Source of the DNA: Lacrimispora xylanisolvens
GTDB lineage: Bacteria; Bacillota; Clostridia; Lachnospirales; Lachnospiraceae
Reading direction: 5' to 3'
NCBI GenBank assembly: GCA_017084465.1
Contig: CP070896.1
Span: forward strand, 5,135,501-5,199,500
DNA length: 64,000 nt
Below are positions 35,955 through 44,853 of this stretch, piece after piece. Both the position numbers and the translations under genes were made by a program. The notes below the pieces were generated by a model, which was given only the letters and a program-made list of their open reading frames with translations, was not told where the DNA came from and did no database searches. Each line of letters opens with the position of its first letter. Position 1 is the stretch's first letter.

Positions 35955-37629
35955 CTAAATATTGGTAAGTCGCTGAAACAGTTCATTCACATCTAACATT
36001 CCATAGCCCCAGATATTATTAGGATATATAATAGAAGATTGCCGTCGTGCTCCGCGGGTAATCAGACTGTTGATTACATTACCTGACAGGGTGGTATAGT
36101 TGCCTCTGGGAATACCCCATTCTAAAATCATTGCAATAGCACCGGTGGCATGTGCGGTTGCAGCACCTGTTCCGGTTAAGGTCCCAAACCGGTTTCCAGG
36201 AAGTGCACAGGGGATCTGGTGCCCTGGTGCGCTGATATCCGGCTTCACGAAATTATTTCTGGAAAAACCTCTGCTGGCCTCTGTTAAAATACTGTCACTA
36301 AACTGATTATAGGCGGTGACTGTCAGCTGGTGGGATCCATTTCCAGGGGAGTTAATGGTAGTGCCGGGATTGGAATTTAAAAAGAACGTATCATCGCTGA
36401 TCAGGTCGCCTGCTGGAAGCCAGGAATGAAAAGCAAGGGGTTCTTTTTCCATACTTTGCACATTAAAACTCCAGATGCCCGGCATGGCGTTTTGAAAGCG
36501 CAGCAGAATCAGCTGATCCCCGCTTTCTTCCTCAAAACTCATGTTATTAACCCATAAGACAGAAGGGGTGAAAACAAACTTGAATCTTCTGCATTCCCCC
36601 CAGTCCCGGACGTATGAGCTTAGTCGATTCCCGGTTTGGCGTGGAAATATCAATGGAAATTCTGCCAAGAGCAGATGGCCATATTTCCATGGAAAACATG
36701 CTGTCTTTTTCACCGATTCTCAATTCAAACTGATTGGTAAATGGTTCCTGCTGTGTAAAATTAAAATAATGCCTTCGGGCATTTCCCTGGTTTCCCGCAG
36801 AAACAGCAATTCCATAACCGGGAAGACGTACCAGATAATTCAAATAATTGCTGAAAGCACCATTGCCATCATGGGCTCCCTGGCTGCTTCCCATGGCAAT
36901 ACAGATGGCAAGAGGGCGGTTGGCTTTCTGCGCGATGGAAAGAAGATAAGTGATACCCAGCATCAGGTCAGTCTCCTGATAGCAGGAAATACCATCTGGA
37001 ACAAAAAACAAATCCTTTAGATTTTTCTTTGCTTCCTTCAGTTTAACAACCGCCAGTTCGGCAAAAGGAACAATTCCGGAAAAATTCTGTTCATTTTCCG
37101 GTGATCCGGCGATGATACTGGCGATTGCGGTACCATGCCCATCTGCATCCCCGGAAGGAACAATGGATAACGGATTGCCAGAGGCCAGAGCCAGATTGAT
37201 CATGTCCCTTGAATATTCAGTTCCATATGTAAAATTTTCCGGTGGAGTTCCATCCTGAACAGACTGATCCCATAAAGACAGGATTCTTGAAGTGCCATCA
37301 TTAAAAAGAAAAGTATGATGCTGATAATCAATGCCTGTGTCAATAATACCCACGATAATTCCCCGCCCGTTAAGATTTAAATATGGGTTACGCTGTACGG
37401 CTCCCATTCCGGATTTTTCATGACTTACGGTGGAGGTAGGAGTATAAAGGGATGGAAAGCTGTAATAAGGATATTTACCCAGATTACATGGATCAGCGTT
37501 TCCTACAGGAACATTCAGCACAGAATGTCTGATATTTAAAGGTGTAATATTATCCCCTTCGTCATACAGAGGCACAGAGACGTTATTAATAATGAGATCA
37601 TAGTAATTATTGTCTAGTATTTTTTCCAA
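35955..37629 (-). CDS. S8 subtilase-like Csp-family protein, predicted pseudoprotease (array copy 1, frameshifted)
   Basis: First gene of the array, about 557 residues when joined. A C run on the plus strand (36596-36601, six where five restore LGECRRFKFVF) breaks the frame. Asp in IIDTGID, His in DGHGTAIA and Asn in SAGNQGN are present, while the nucleophile motif is again GTG (LTGTGAATAH). AAGGGAGG precedes the ATG and a sigma-E-like promoter lies 39-66 bases upstream. The shared Gly in all four copies argues that loss of the serine predates the duplications and is under selection. Confidence 0.84.
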
Positions 37630-37667
37630 AAGGGGCCTCCCTTAAAAAAGGTAGGAGCATTTGTTCT

Positions 37668-37695
37668 ATATTATGCTGAAAAAAAGTGAATATGA
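37668..37695 (-). promoter_or_regulatory. Sigma-E-like promoter of array copy 1
   Basis: On the minus strand TCATATT (37695-37689), 13-bp spacer, CATAATAT (37675-37668). It has the same -35, spacing and CATAnnnT form as the promoter of copy 2, which suggests sporulation (mother-cell) expression. Confidence 0.58.
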
Positions 37696-37783
37696 GAGAG
37701 TAGGTTGTATGGTGGGGGGAGATTTTGGTCATGAAGAGAAATAATTTATCAGGGTTATTTTGATACAGTCTGAGAATTAAATA

Positions 37784-37812
37784 TTGAATGTTTCGAACTG
37801 ATATATTAATAT
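37784..37812 (+). promoter_or_regulatory. Promoter of the GNAT gene
   Basis: TTGAAT (37784-37789), 17-bp spacer, TAATAT (37807-37812), followed by AGAGGAAA and, some way on, ATG 37845. Confidence 0.5.
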
Positions 37813-37844
37813 AAGAGGAAATCGTTGAGTAGGAGATAAAAAGA

Positions 37845-38372
37845 ATGGATGAAATCAGATTAATAAAGCCAACAATGGAATATGCAGAAGATATCATGAA
37901 ATATCGCCAGGAGTTTTTAGATTCCGGTGACAGCCTGGATGGCTGTGGCAATTTAAAGATGTGCTTTTCGGCAGATGAATGGATTAGAACCATTGATCTT
38001 TTGGAAAGTGATGAAACGTGTCCCGAAGACAGGGTCACGTCTAATACATTTATTGCGGTCCGGACAGCCGATAATAAGATTGTTGGAGTTATTGATTTCA
38101 GACATCACATAAACCATCCTATTTTAAGCGTTTGGGGCGGTCATATTGGATACTCCGTTCGGCCTGATGAAAGAAGAAAAGGGTACGCAAAAGAAATGTT
38201 ACGGCAGAATTTGAAAAACTGTAAAGATTATGGTTTAGATAAAGTCTTGGTTACCTGTGATTATGACAATGTAGGAAGCGAGAAGACAATTCTGGCAAAC
38301 GGAGGGCTTTTTGAGAAGGAAGTAGTTGTGGATGGGGACAGGATTAATCGGTATTGGATTCATCTGTATTAG
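37845..38372 (+). CDS. GNAT-family N-acetyltransferase
   Basis: 175-residue single-domain acetyltransferase. The acetyl-CoA loop is seen as SVRPDERRKGYAKEML, and the C-terminal strand pair with VTCDYDNVGSEKTI follows the RimI/aminoglycoside-like subgroup that ends in a -GG-FE pattern. Substrate unknown. Monocistronic. The stop abuts the convergent small gene with no room for a separate terminator. Confidence 0.85.
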   Translation: MDEIRLIKPTMEYAEDIMKYRQEFLDSGDSLDGCGNLKMCFSADEWIRTIDLLESDETCPEDRVTSNTFIAVRTADNKIVGVIDFRHHINHPILSVWGGHIGYSVRPDERRKGYAKEMLRQNLKNCKDYGLDKVLVTCDYDNVGSEKTILANGGLFEKEVVVDGDRINRYWIHLY

Positions 38373-38591
38373 TTAGTAGTTTTTTTGTTCCTCGCAACAG
38401 GTAGGTTTGTCTGTTGAAGGAGTGTTGTTTGTACAAGAATTCGTTATTGAACGCCTGACAGCAATTGCGCTTAAAGCATCACTTAGTAAGAGTATATCAG
38501 CTGCAAACAAAGATAATTCATCGTCGTTTAAGCTATCTGCTATTTGACAAGCTAATGTAGAAATTAATAATACATCACAACAATAACTCAT
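38373..38591 (-). CDS. DUF6774-like small protein
   Basis: 72 residues. The N-terminal half (CCDVLLISTLACQIADSLNDDELSLFAADILLLSDALSAIA in pattern) matches small Firmicutes proteins in which a helical segment with 'LACxIAxxLxxDEL' precedes a variable tail; I place it in DUF6774 from memory. The tail is polar with two adjacent cysteines (TCCEEQ). Function unknown. GAGGTGG precedes the ATG. Confidence 0.55.
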   Translation of the reverse strand: MSYCCDVLLISTLACQIADSLNDDELSLFAADILLLSDALSAIAVRRSITNSCTNNTPSTDKPTCCEEQKNY

Positions 38592-38662
38592 TGTACCACC
38601 TCAGTTATGTATCTATAATTAATACTATTTTATGCCGTAAAGCCAGAATTATTTTAGAAAAA

Positions 38663-38687
38663 GGAGTTGTACGGTCTGCACAACTCC
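38663..38687 (-). terminator. Terminator of the lipoprotein gene
   Basis: Stem GGAGTTGT (38663-38670) / ACAACTCC (38680-38687). Read on the minus strand it is followed by TTTTTCT. Confidence 0.8.
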
Positions 38688-38694
38688 AGTTTTT

Positions 38695-39195
38695 CTATTT
38701 GTAATTCATAAAGACTTTGATAATTTCATCCCGATTTTCAGCTTTATCACATAAAATCATAAATTTCTCATTAACTGCGCTTGCTTGTATTTTAGTTCCT
38801 AATCCCTGTAGAGTAACGTATCCATTTTCCTTCAAATTTTTGTAACTATCCGATTCCTTATCAAATTCGTATATGGCTACTTTATCATATTTTGCACCGC
38901 TTATAGCACCTAATGCTTCAGCTGGTACACCTGCCGCTTCCCCCTGGATCATGTTGTTTTCTTTCAGGTAGCTGGCTAGATCTTCTAATGAACTTGTAGC
39001 AGCAGCCGTTGGTGCTGTTTCTAAATCTTTTACTTTACTTTCCATGCTTTCGCTCAGACCCTCCACCTTTCCTTCAAGTTCTTGAGTGGATTCAACCTGT
39101 GTTGGTGACTGGGTGGTCTCTGCAGAGTTCGTAGAGCAAGCGGTTAAAAGCAGTACACTGACAACAAATACGGGTAAAGCTTTCATAACTTTCAT
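38695..39195 (-). CDS. Hypothetical lipoprotein
   Basis: About 166 residues. Signal peptide with lipobox LLLTAC, then a low-complexity Ser/Thr/Gln/Glu linker with a short coiled-coil-like stretch, and a compact C-terminal domain (about 80 residues) ending FMILCDKAENRDEIIKVF. Three ATGs lie within 15 bases (39210, 39201, 39195). The last has AGGA at the best distance and was chosen. No family recognised. It is exported and anchored by the Lgt pathway. Confidence 0.72.
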   Translation of the reverse strand: MKVMKALPVFVVSVLLLTACSTNSAETTQSPTQVESTQELEGKVEGLSESMESKVKDLETAPTAAATSSLEDLASYLKENNMIQGEAAGVPAEALGAISGAKYDKVAIYEFDKESDSYKNLKENGYVTLQGLGTKIQASAVNEKFMILCDKAENRDEIIKVFMNYK

Positions 39196-39307
39196 ATTCA
39201 TTTTCCTCATTTCTTTTGTACTTTATTAAAAAGCCATAGGCTATTTTAATCTTAATTCAGTAATTCTTCAGGATATCCATTACAATCACTTTGTTACGAA
39301 ACAAAAC

Positions 39308-39343
39308 CACCGGAATCCCCTGCATACACAAGTGATTCCGGTG
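39308..39343. terminator. Terminator downstream of the tRNA pair
   Basis: Ten-bp stem CACCGGAATC / GATTCCGGTG. On the minus strand it follows tRNA-Val and is trailed by GGTTTTGTTT. The plus strand also has a short T run. Confidence 0.82.
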
Positions 39344-39364
39344 TTTTGGCTGTTTATAGAAAAA

Positions 39365-39438
39365 TGGAAGTAATGGGGCTCGAACCCATGGCCTTTCGCG
39401 TGTGAGGCGAACGCTCATCCCGGCTGAGCTATACTTCC
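39365..39438 (-). tRNA. tRNA-Val (CAC)
   Basis: A full cloverleaf can be drawn: acceptor GGAAGTA / TACTTCC, D arm AGCTCAG, anticodon stem TTCGC / GCGAA with loop CTCACAC (anticodon CAC), and T arm with GTTCGAGCC. CCA is not encoded. Confidence 0.93.
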
Positions 39439-39444
39439 ATTTCG

Positions 39445-39517
39445 TGGAGATAGCGAGACTCGAACTCGTGGCCTATGCGTTGCGAACGCATCGCTCTCCC
39501 AGCTGAGCTATATCCCC
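39445..39517 (-). tRNA. tRNA-Ala (CGC)
   Basis: Cloverleaf with acceptor GGGGATA / TATCTCC (one G-T pair), anticodon stem ATGCG / CGCAT and loop TTCGCAA (anticodon CGC), and T loop GTTCGAGTC. Six bases separate it from tRNA-Val in the same transcript. Confidence 0.92.
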
Positions 39518-39525
39518 TTGTCTAA

Positions 39526-39553
39526 ATTATAGCATGAAGATTCTGAATTACAA
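39526..39553 (-). promoter_or_regulatory. Promoter of the tRNA-Ala/tRNA-Val unit
   Basis: On the minus strand TTGTAA, 16-bp spacer, TATAAT, ending eight bases before tRNA-Ala. Confidence 0.7.
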
Positions 39554-39634
39554 GTATTATTTGCACAAATAGAAAAATATTTTTCGTTCTTTTCTGTGGA
39601 TTTTGTTGTAAAAAACTTCCAGAAATAACATGGA

Positions 39635-39663
39635 AAAGAGGCATCAAATTGAGATGCCTCTTT
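39635..39663. terminator. Terminator of the hydroxyacid dehydrogenase gene
   Basis: Stem AAAGAGGCATC (39635-39645) / GATGCCTCTTT (39653-39663) with a seven-base loop. On the minus strand it follows the dehydrogenase stop. Confidence 0.85.
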
Positions 39664-39672
39664 GGCTCAAAA

Positions 39673-40620
39673 TTACAAAATTTTATTAATCTGGTCGCCT
39701 TCCATCCATTTCTTCAGGTTTTCGAATACGATCTGGGCTCTCAACTTCATCGATTCTGCAGAGGCAAAAGCAATGTGTGGAGTAACGATTGTATTTTTAC
39801 AGTTTAAAAGTGGGTGGGAAGTATCAATCGGCGGCTCGTTCTCAAACACATCGATTCCAGCACCTGCCAGATATCCGCTGTTTAAAGCTTCCGCAAGTGC
39901 TTCCGAATCCACTACCGGACCTCTTGCAGCATTGATAATATAAGCTCCCTGTTTCATTTTAGCAATTGTATCCCTGTTTATTAAATGGCGGGAGTCATCG
40001 TTTAACGGGCAGTGGAGACTCACGATATCTGAGCTGGAAAGAAGTTCATCCAAAGATACAAATTCCATGAAATCCGGTTCATTTCCAGTGATGGTACGCT
40101 TGTAACCAAGAACACGGCAGCCAAAGGCTTTGCAAAGTTCTGCAGTTCTTATACCAATTGCACCAGCACCGATAATACCGATGGTCTTTCCTCTCAGCTC
40201 GCAGCCTACCAGACCATCTTTTGTCTTTCCTTCCCGGCAGCGGGCATCTGTCTGCATCACATTGCGTAGTAGAGAGAGCATAAGGCATAAAGACAGCTCG
40301 GCAACAGCTTCGGTAGAGTAACCGGCAGCATTGCTGACGGAAATATTATTTTTTCTTGCTGCCGCCAGATCTACATGGTCCACACCTGTAAAAGCAACAT
40401 CTATAAATTTTAAGTTCTTACAGGCGTCGATGACTTCGCCGCTGAGTGGCATGTTGGCAATCATAATGACATCGGCATTTTGAGCTTGTTCAATCTGAAC
40501 TTTGGTATCTGTGTTTTTTTCGAAAGCGGTAAAACTGTGACCTGCATCGATCAATGGTTTTGCACATTCCTTTAACAGGCTGTCCGGAATCCCAAGAGAT
40601 TCTAATAATACGATATTCAT
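39673..40620 (-). CDS. D-isomer-specific 2-hydroxyacid dehydrogenase
   Basis: 315 residues from the ATG at 40620 (GGAGTG upstream; the longer reading lacks support). NAD-dependent oxidoreductase with the Rossmann motif GIIGAGAIG. The catalytic Arg is in INAARGPVVD, the Glu in DVFENEPP and the His in VTPHIAFAS. It interconverts 2-hydroxy and 2-keto acids; candidates are glycerate, hydroxyisocaproate, phosphoglycerate-like or erythronate compounds. No ACT domain is present, so it is not a typical SerA. Upstream lie inverted ATTACAGG copies that may be an operator. Confidence 0.88.
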   Translation of the reverse strand: MNIVLLESLGIPDSLLKECAKPLIDAGHSFTAFEKNTDTKVQIEQAQNADVIMIANMPLSGEVIDACKNLKFIDVAFTGVDHVDLAAARKNNISVSNAAGYSTEAVAELSLCLMLSLLRNVMQTDARCREGKTKDGLVGCELRGKTIGIIGAGAIGIRTAELCKAFGCRVLGYKRTITGNEPDFMEFVSLDELLSSSDIVSLHCPLNDDSRHLINRDTIAKMKQGAYIINAARGPVVDSEALAEALNSGYLAGAGIDVFENEPPIDTSHPLLNCKNTIVTPHIAFASAESMKLRAQIVFENLKKWMEGDQINKIL

Positions 40621-40645
40621 ATGTATCACTCCGATCATTGATATA

Positions 40646-40723
40646 ATTACAGGCTTTGATAAAAATAATCCTGTAATAATTATTATAACACCAGACAAAA
40701 GAATTAAAAAGGATGATTACAGG
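40646..40723. promoter_or_regulatory. ATTACAGG inverted/direct repeats upstream of the dehydrogenase
   Basis: ATTACAGG (40646-40653) faces CCTGTAAT (40670-40677), and a third copy ATTACAGG is at 40716-40723. A minus-strand TATAAT lies just upstream of the first pair. The insertion sequence has its target duplication inside the third copy. Likely an operator for an unknown regulator. Confidence 0.45.
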
Positions 40724-40727
40724 TGTT
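40719..40727. repeat. Left copy of the IS target-site duplication
   Basis: ACAGGTGTT directly before the left inverted repeat, identical to 42489-42497 at the other end (ten bases if the preceding T is counted). Confidence 0.8.
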
Positions 40728-42488
40728 GATTGCGTAAATTTATCTTCGGATTGAATGGTGCAGAGTTCACCCACGATGCTCTGATAACGTATCAGGCAAT
40801 GACTTGTGGCTTTAATATACATTATTTTTCCATTCAAAACAAGCCCTGAGCTAGATCTCAGAGCAATTATGACGAGCAAAGTGACTTTCGTATATTTACC
40901 TGGCTTTGTATCATAACCCCCAAATATGAGCATTAAAGTATACGATTCTCTTATTATGCAGCGAGATACTATGAGATATTTGGTCGGTATATTTACCCAA
41001 TTCTCCGTGCCGATTTTTCTCTGACCTTTGAATTACATCTCCACTCAGAACATCATATTCAGCACCTACTGCCTTAGGCTGTTCCTCTTTTTGGTATCTC
41101 ACTAATTCCAACATATCCCCTCCGTTTAGATAATAAGCCCGCAGCTGTGCCATCTTTCCCGCTCCCTTCCGGCTCCAGCCCATTGGTCTTGAACTCATAC
41201 GGCTTGAAAGTACATGGCTTACATGCCCTTCTGTACTGCTTCCTTTTACTCCAGCCTGGTGACTTAACCTTAGTTTTGCTGCTGCCCAGTTAGACAAAAT
41301 GTATTCCCTGGCTTCCCTAATTCTTTTACTCCTGTTTCGTCCTCCAGATATTCTTCCAAACGGTCGACCAGCCTTGTGAATTCTTTCTTTGTTTTGCTTC
41401 TGATCACTTTCCTGAGTTCATCCGCCGCATCATCGCGGCTGTCTTTCATATGGCTCGTAAGTTTTGTCAGATATTTTTCCAGATGAAATTCATCCAGTAC
41501 ATATGTGACTCCTTCCAGACGATTCATCCCGGCTTTAATCCAGCCTCCACCATCTGCATTTAAATATATTTTTTTGACTGTTTCCAGTTCATAGTGGTTT
41601 GTGATATAGTCATTTATTTCATCCCAAAACTTTAGATTATCCTCTCCTGTATTCACTCTGCAAAAATAATACGGATTAACCAGACGGTGCCGTTTACTCT
41701 TCGGTGATTCGTTTTCTATTCCTTCGTAAACATAGACCAGTTTTGTTATCAGGTTGTTATTTTTCTGATGGTTCTCATTTTCCCGCAGATCGCCTTTCTT
41801 CTCGCGCCACTGCAGAGATACATGATCCTCATCGGCATCGATATAGAGATAGTCTACTTTCTTCTTTTCTGCCTTTACCTCATGTACTGGAAAATTCAAC
41901 TGATGGAGTTTGTTCTTTACCGTCTGCTTGCTCACTTCGCTTGTCAGACTGGTTTCTTCCCCTCCCCGCCGGTAAGAGGTCTGTACTGCCTCACTTAACA
42001 GCCTTGCTTCTGCATCTTGTGTGAGTCTTTCATTCCGCTCCAGGCCAAGGATTCTATCCAGCAGATATTCACTGGTTCCTGTCTCTTTATTGGTGAATAA
42101 TGTTTTACGGAATGTGACAGTTCCCAAAGAAGTCACTAGCTGCTTTGTTGTGTGAGACTCTACAATCCAATGCTTTAATCGCATAGGGCTGTCCTGAAGC
42201 ATCTGATCCATTGCTTCTAAAGAATCCTGTATCATACGCAACCCCAGGTTATGGAGCTCTGCAGTCATACTGATTACGTACTCTGCCATTTGCAGCGGGT
42301 TTTTTCATAAAATTATCTTCCATTTTTTCAAATCTGTTGATGCATTCTTCCTCAAAATATCGTATACTGTTAATCATAGAGAACACCAATCCTTTGTTTT
42401 GTATTAGTTAGTCGCTAAATACTTTATCACAAAGTGGTGTTCTCTTTTTATTTATTTTCCATTATCCGAATAAAACTTTACGCTAGCT
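40728..42488 (-). mobile_element. ISLre2-family insertion sequence
   Basis: About 1.76 kb. The ends are imperfect inverted repeats: GATTGCGTAAATTTATCT... on the left matches the reverse complement of the right end (GCTAGCGTAAAGTTTTAT...), both followed by TCGGAT. Each end is flanked by ACAGGTGTT, a nine-base target duplication as expected for this family. It carries one transposase gene on the minus strand. It sits in the gap between the dehydrogenase and the Ter island, and intact ends plus identical duplications suggest recent insertion. Confidence 0.85.
40911..42377 (-). CDS. ISLre2-family transposase (UPF0236), frameshifted
   Basis: Joined length about 488 residues. It starts at ATG (complement of 42375-42377) reading MINSIRYFEEECINRFEKME. 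A T run (42300-42305, six where five restore MKNPLQMAEYV) breaks it early. A second break near 41318 (one base missing, LREAREYILSNWAA) splits off the C-terminus. Family features are YIDADEDHVSLQ, YLNADGGGWIK, DEFHLEKYL and the C-terminal EGHVSHVLSSRMSSRPMGWS. The DDE-type acidic residues are visible, so it may be active if the breaks are sequencing errors. Confidence 0.85.
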
Positions 42489-42497
42489 ACAGGTGTT
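42489..42497. repeat. Right copy of the IS target-site duplication
   Basis: ACAGGTGTT, identical to 40719-40727. Confidence 0.8.
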
Positions 42498-42510
42498 TTT
42501 AAATAAAGTG

Positions 42511-42549
42511 TTTCCATTGCCTTGTATTTATATTATAATCTTATAAATA
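42511..42549 (+). promoter_or_regulatory. Promoter and dyad of the Ter island (copy 1)
   Basis: TTTCCA (42511-42516), 17-bp spacer, TATAAT (42534-42539). Perfect dyad TATTTAT (42525-42531) / ATAAATA (42543-42549) brackets the -10. The same layout recurs at 56900-56938, with both arms changed in a compensating way. Confidence 0.72.
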
Positions 42550-42602
42550 GTCCGCAATATACTTCGAAATACTGAATGATAAGATAAAGTCAAGGGGGAT
42601 TT

Positions 42603-43712
42603 ATGTATAAAGAAAACGATCTGGTTGCAATAGGAAAAAGAGAAAATAATAATAAACGAAATTATCTTGTAGTCAATCGGCTGCAGGGAAAGCATATCCC
42701 AGTTAAGCCGTTAACAGCACTTGCCATGTTTCAGTCTCTTGGCAGAATGGTTAAATCAGAATATGGAGATGAACGACTTTTGCTCATTGGTTTTGCTGAG
42801 ACTGCCACTGCTGTAGGAGCGGCAGTGGCAGATTGTACAGGAGGTTTTTATATGCAGACTACCAGGGAACAAATTCCGGGAGTCAGCTATTTATACTTTT
42901 CAGAGACTCATAGTCATGCCACTGAGCAGAAACTCGTAAGGGAAGATTTAGAATCAGTGATTAATAAGATTGATCGTATTGTATTTGTTGAGGATGAAGT
43001 AACGACTGGCAATACCATTTTAAATATTATCCATTTGATCAACCGGTTATATCCGGAAAAAGTAAAGTTTTCTGTGGCTTCCCTTCTGAATGGCATGAAT
43101 AAAGATTCAAAAGAGATATATGAAGCATACGGAATCCGTACACACTGTCTTTTGAAAACGAACCATGTTCAATATGGAGATATTGCAGAAACGTCTAGAA
43201 ACGAGGGGGATTATTGCATAGAGAATTTTAAATCCTGCATTATGCCCTATCAGGAATTGAGGTATACAGGTTATCTGGATGCCAGAAGAGTTGTTCTGGC
43301 TGACAATTACAAGAAGGCATGCGAGTGTTTGTGGCGGCAGATCGAATCCAGTATTGATTTTACGGAGGCTGACAGCATTCTGGTTTTAGGGACAGAGGAA
43401 TTTATGTACCCAGGGCTTTTTGCCGCATCTAAAATAGAACAATGGGGGAAGCGGGTATTATTTCATGCCACAACCAGGAGTCCCATTGTGACCAGCAAAG
43501 AAGAGACATATCCATTACATACAAGGTATCAGTTAAGCAGTGTTTATGACAAGGACAGGACAACCTATGTATATGATCTCAAACAATATGATATGGTCCT
43601 TATTATTACTGATTCCGTGAAGGATGACCAAAAAGGAATTAACAGTCTGGCCAATTCCTTGAGCCGTTGTGGTAATTCCAAACTATTCTATATAAGGTGG
43701 TGTTGTAAATGA
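42603..43712 (+). CDS. Ter-island phosphoribosyltransferase with TRSP domain
   Basis: 369 residues. The N-terminal PRTase_2-like domain has a PRPP loop IVFVEDEVTTGNT (about residue 126) and an earlier LIGFAETATAVG loop. The C-terminal TRSP domain is named for the motif seen here as HATTRSPIVTS (about 285). Comparative work on tellurium-resistance loci (Anantharaman, Iyer and Aravind) places such proteins in a module predicted to make a nucleoside-like compound. AAGGGGG precedes the ATG, and the stop overlaps the next start. It is the first gene behind the island promoter. Confidence 0.83.
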   Translation: MYKENDLVAIGKRENNNKRNYLVVNRLQGKHIPVKPLTALAMFQSLGRMVKSEYGDERLLLIGFAETATAVGAAVADCTGGFYMQTTREQIPGVSYLYFSETHSHATEQKLVREDLESVINKIDRIVFVEDEVTTGNTILNIIHLINRLYPEKVKFSVASLLNGMNKDSKEIYEAYGIRTHCLLKTNHVQYGDIAETSRNEGDYCIENFKSCIMPYQELRYTGYLDARRVVLADNYKKACECLWRQIESSIDFTEADSILVLGTEEFMYPGLFAASKIEQWGKRVLFHATTRSPIVTSKEETYPLHTRYQLSSVYDKDRTTYVYDLKQYDMVLIITDSVKDDQKGINSLANSLSRCGNSKLFYIRWCCK

Positions 43713-44758
43713 GAAGCTCATATTCGGAAGAGGATGTAATAATCCTTTTGAAAGATATTACCGGAATGGTAAGACCGCAGCCTGCCGAGGAGAGAGAGAG
43801 ACTAATACAGGAAGGGAAGCACTACTGTGAAATGCTCCCAATCGAGTATATTCCGTCATTAAAGTATATGGAAGCGTATCAAGAGGCTCTTAAAAATTTT
43901 GGCGATGATACTGCTTTTTCAGTAGGGAGACTAGCTGACAAAATCATGAAGAAGAAGGGAGAACAGGTAGTCCTTGTATCATTGGCAAGAGCTGGAATAC
44001 CAGTCGGCATTCTGTTGAAGCGGTATATTCGGTGGAAATATAAGGTGGATATTAAACATTATTCCGTTTCTATTATCCGAGGTAAAGGAATAGATGAGAA
44101 TGCAATGTCTTATATTTTAAACAGATATAAAACGGAAAACATACTTTTTGTTGATGGTTGGATCGGAAAAGGTGCAATACAAAATGAATTAAAGAAAACT
44201 GTTAAAGAAATCCCGGGTTTGTCAGCAGAACTGGCAGTGGCAGCTGATCCGGCAAATATTACGGAGCTGTCAGGAACGAATTCAGATCTTCTCATCCCAA
44301 GCTCCTGTTTAAACAGCACAGTTTCTGGTCTGATCAGCAGAACGTTTTTACGAGATGATATAATTGGAAAAGAAGATTTCCATGGAGCTGTTTTTTACGA
44401 GGAACTTCAGGGGGAAGATTTGTCTTATGATTTTATCAGAGAAATAGAATCCCGGTTTCAAAAGGAAAATCCGGTTGAAAGGCCCTGTTTAAAGCAGAAA
44501 GGGATTGAGAAAGTAAGAGAGATTGCTGAAAAATTTCAAATTGAGGATATTAATCTGATTAAACCTGGTATCGGTGAAACCACCCGGGTATTGCTTCGGA
44601 GAGTACCCTGGAAAATATTAATTGACACTGGCAGCCGGGACGATGTTTCCTTAAACCATATTAAAAAGCTGTCGGAGGAAAAAGGTGTTCCCATTGAATA
44701 CGCCTTTCTTGGTAATTATAAAGCCTGTGGGATTATCAAAAAAATGGCAGATACATAA
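43709..44758 (+). CDS. StiP-family protein: PRTase_1 plus PELOTA-like RNA-binding domain
   Basis: 349 residues, overlapping the previous gene by ATGA. The N-terminal part matches the family annotated 'cysteine protease StiP', which is better described as a PRTase_1 fold (VLVSLARAGIPVGILLKR, ENILFVDGWIGKGAI). The last ~95 residues (GETTRVLLRRVPWKILI...VPIEYAFLGNYKACGIIKKM) look like an L7Ae/PELOTA RNA-binding domain. With the preceding TRSP protein it forms the core of the Ter biosynthetic module. The protease label in databases is probably wrong. Confidence 0.8.
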   Translation: MRSSYSEEDVIILLKDITGMVRPQPAEERERLIQEGKHYCEMLPIEYIPSLKYMEAYQEALKNFGDDTAFSVGRLADKIMKKKGEQVVLVSLARAGIPVGILLKRYIRWKYKVDIKHYSVSIIRGKGIDENAMSYILNRYKTENILFVDGWIGKGAIQNELKKTVKEIPGLSAELAVAADPANITELSGTNSDLLIPSSCLNSTVSGLISRTFLRDDIIGKEDFHGAVFYEELQGEDLSYDFIREIESRFQKENPVERPCLKQKGIEKVREIAEKFQIEDINLIKPGIGETTRVLLRRVPWKILIDTGSRDDVSLNHIKKLSEEKGVPIEYAFLGNYKACGIIKKMADT

Positions 44759-44784
44759 GACGGACGAATATCAGCACAATAGCA

Positions 44785-44824
44785 ATGAGCTGGGGCAGGA
44801 ATCAATTTCCCCCAGCTCATTTTT
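44785..44824. terminator. Bidirectional terminator after the PRTase pair
   Basis: Stem ATGAGCTGGGG (44785-44795) / CCCCAGCTCAT (44810-44820), then TTTTCATT. Also lies at the 3' side of the convergent CitE-like gene. Confidence 0.9.
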
Positions 44825-44853
44825 CATTAAAATATATTTTTATGACAGACAGA

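Noticed and set aside
30870..37020. Several 60-160 residue ORFs on the plus strand opposite the subtilase array
   Set aside because: No ribosome-binding sites. They mirror the coding frame of the conserved paralogues and repeat because those genes repeat.
43709..44758. Cysteine protease (StiP label)
   Set aside because: No convincing Cys-His protease motif. The folds seen are PRTase-like and PELOTA-like.
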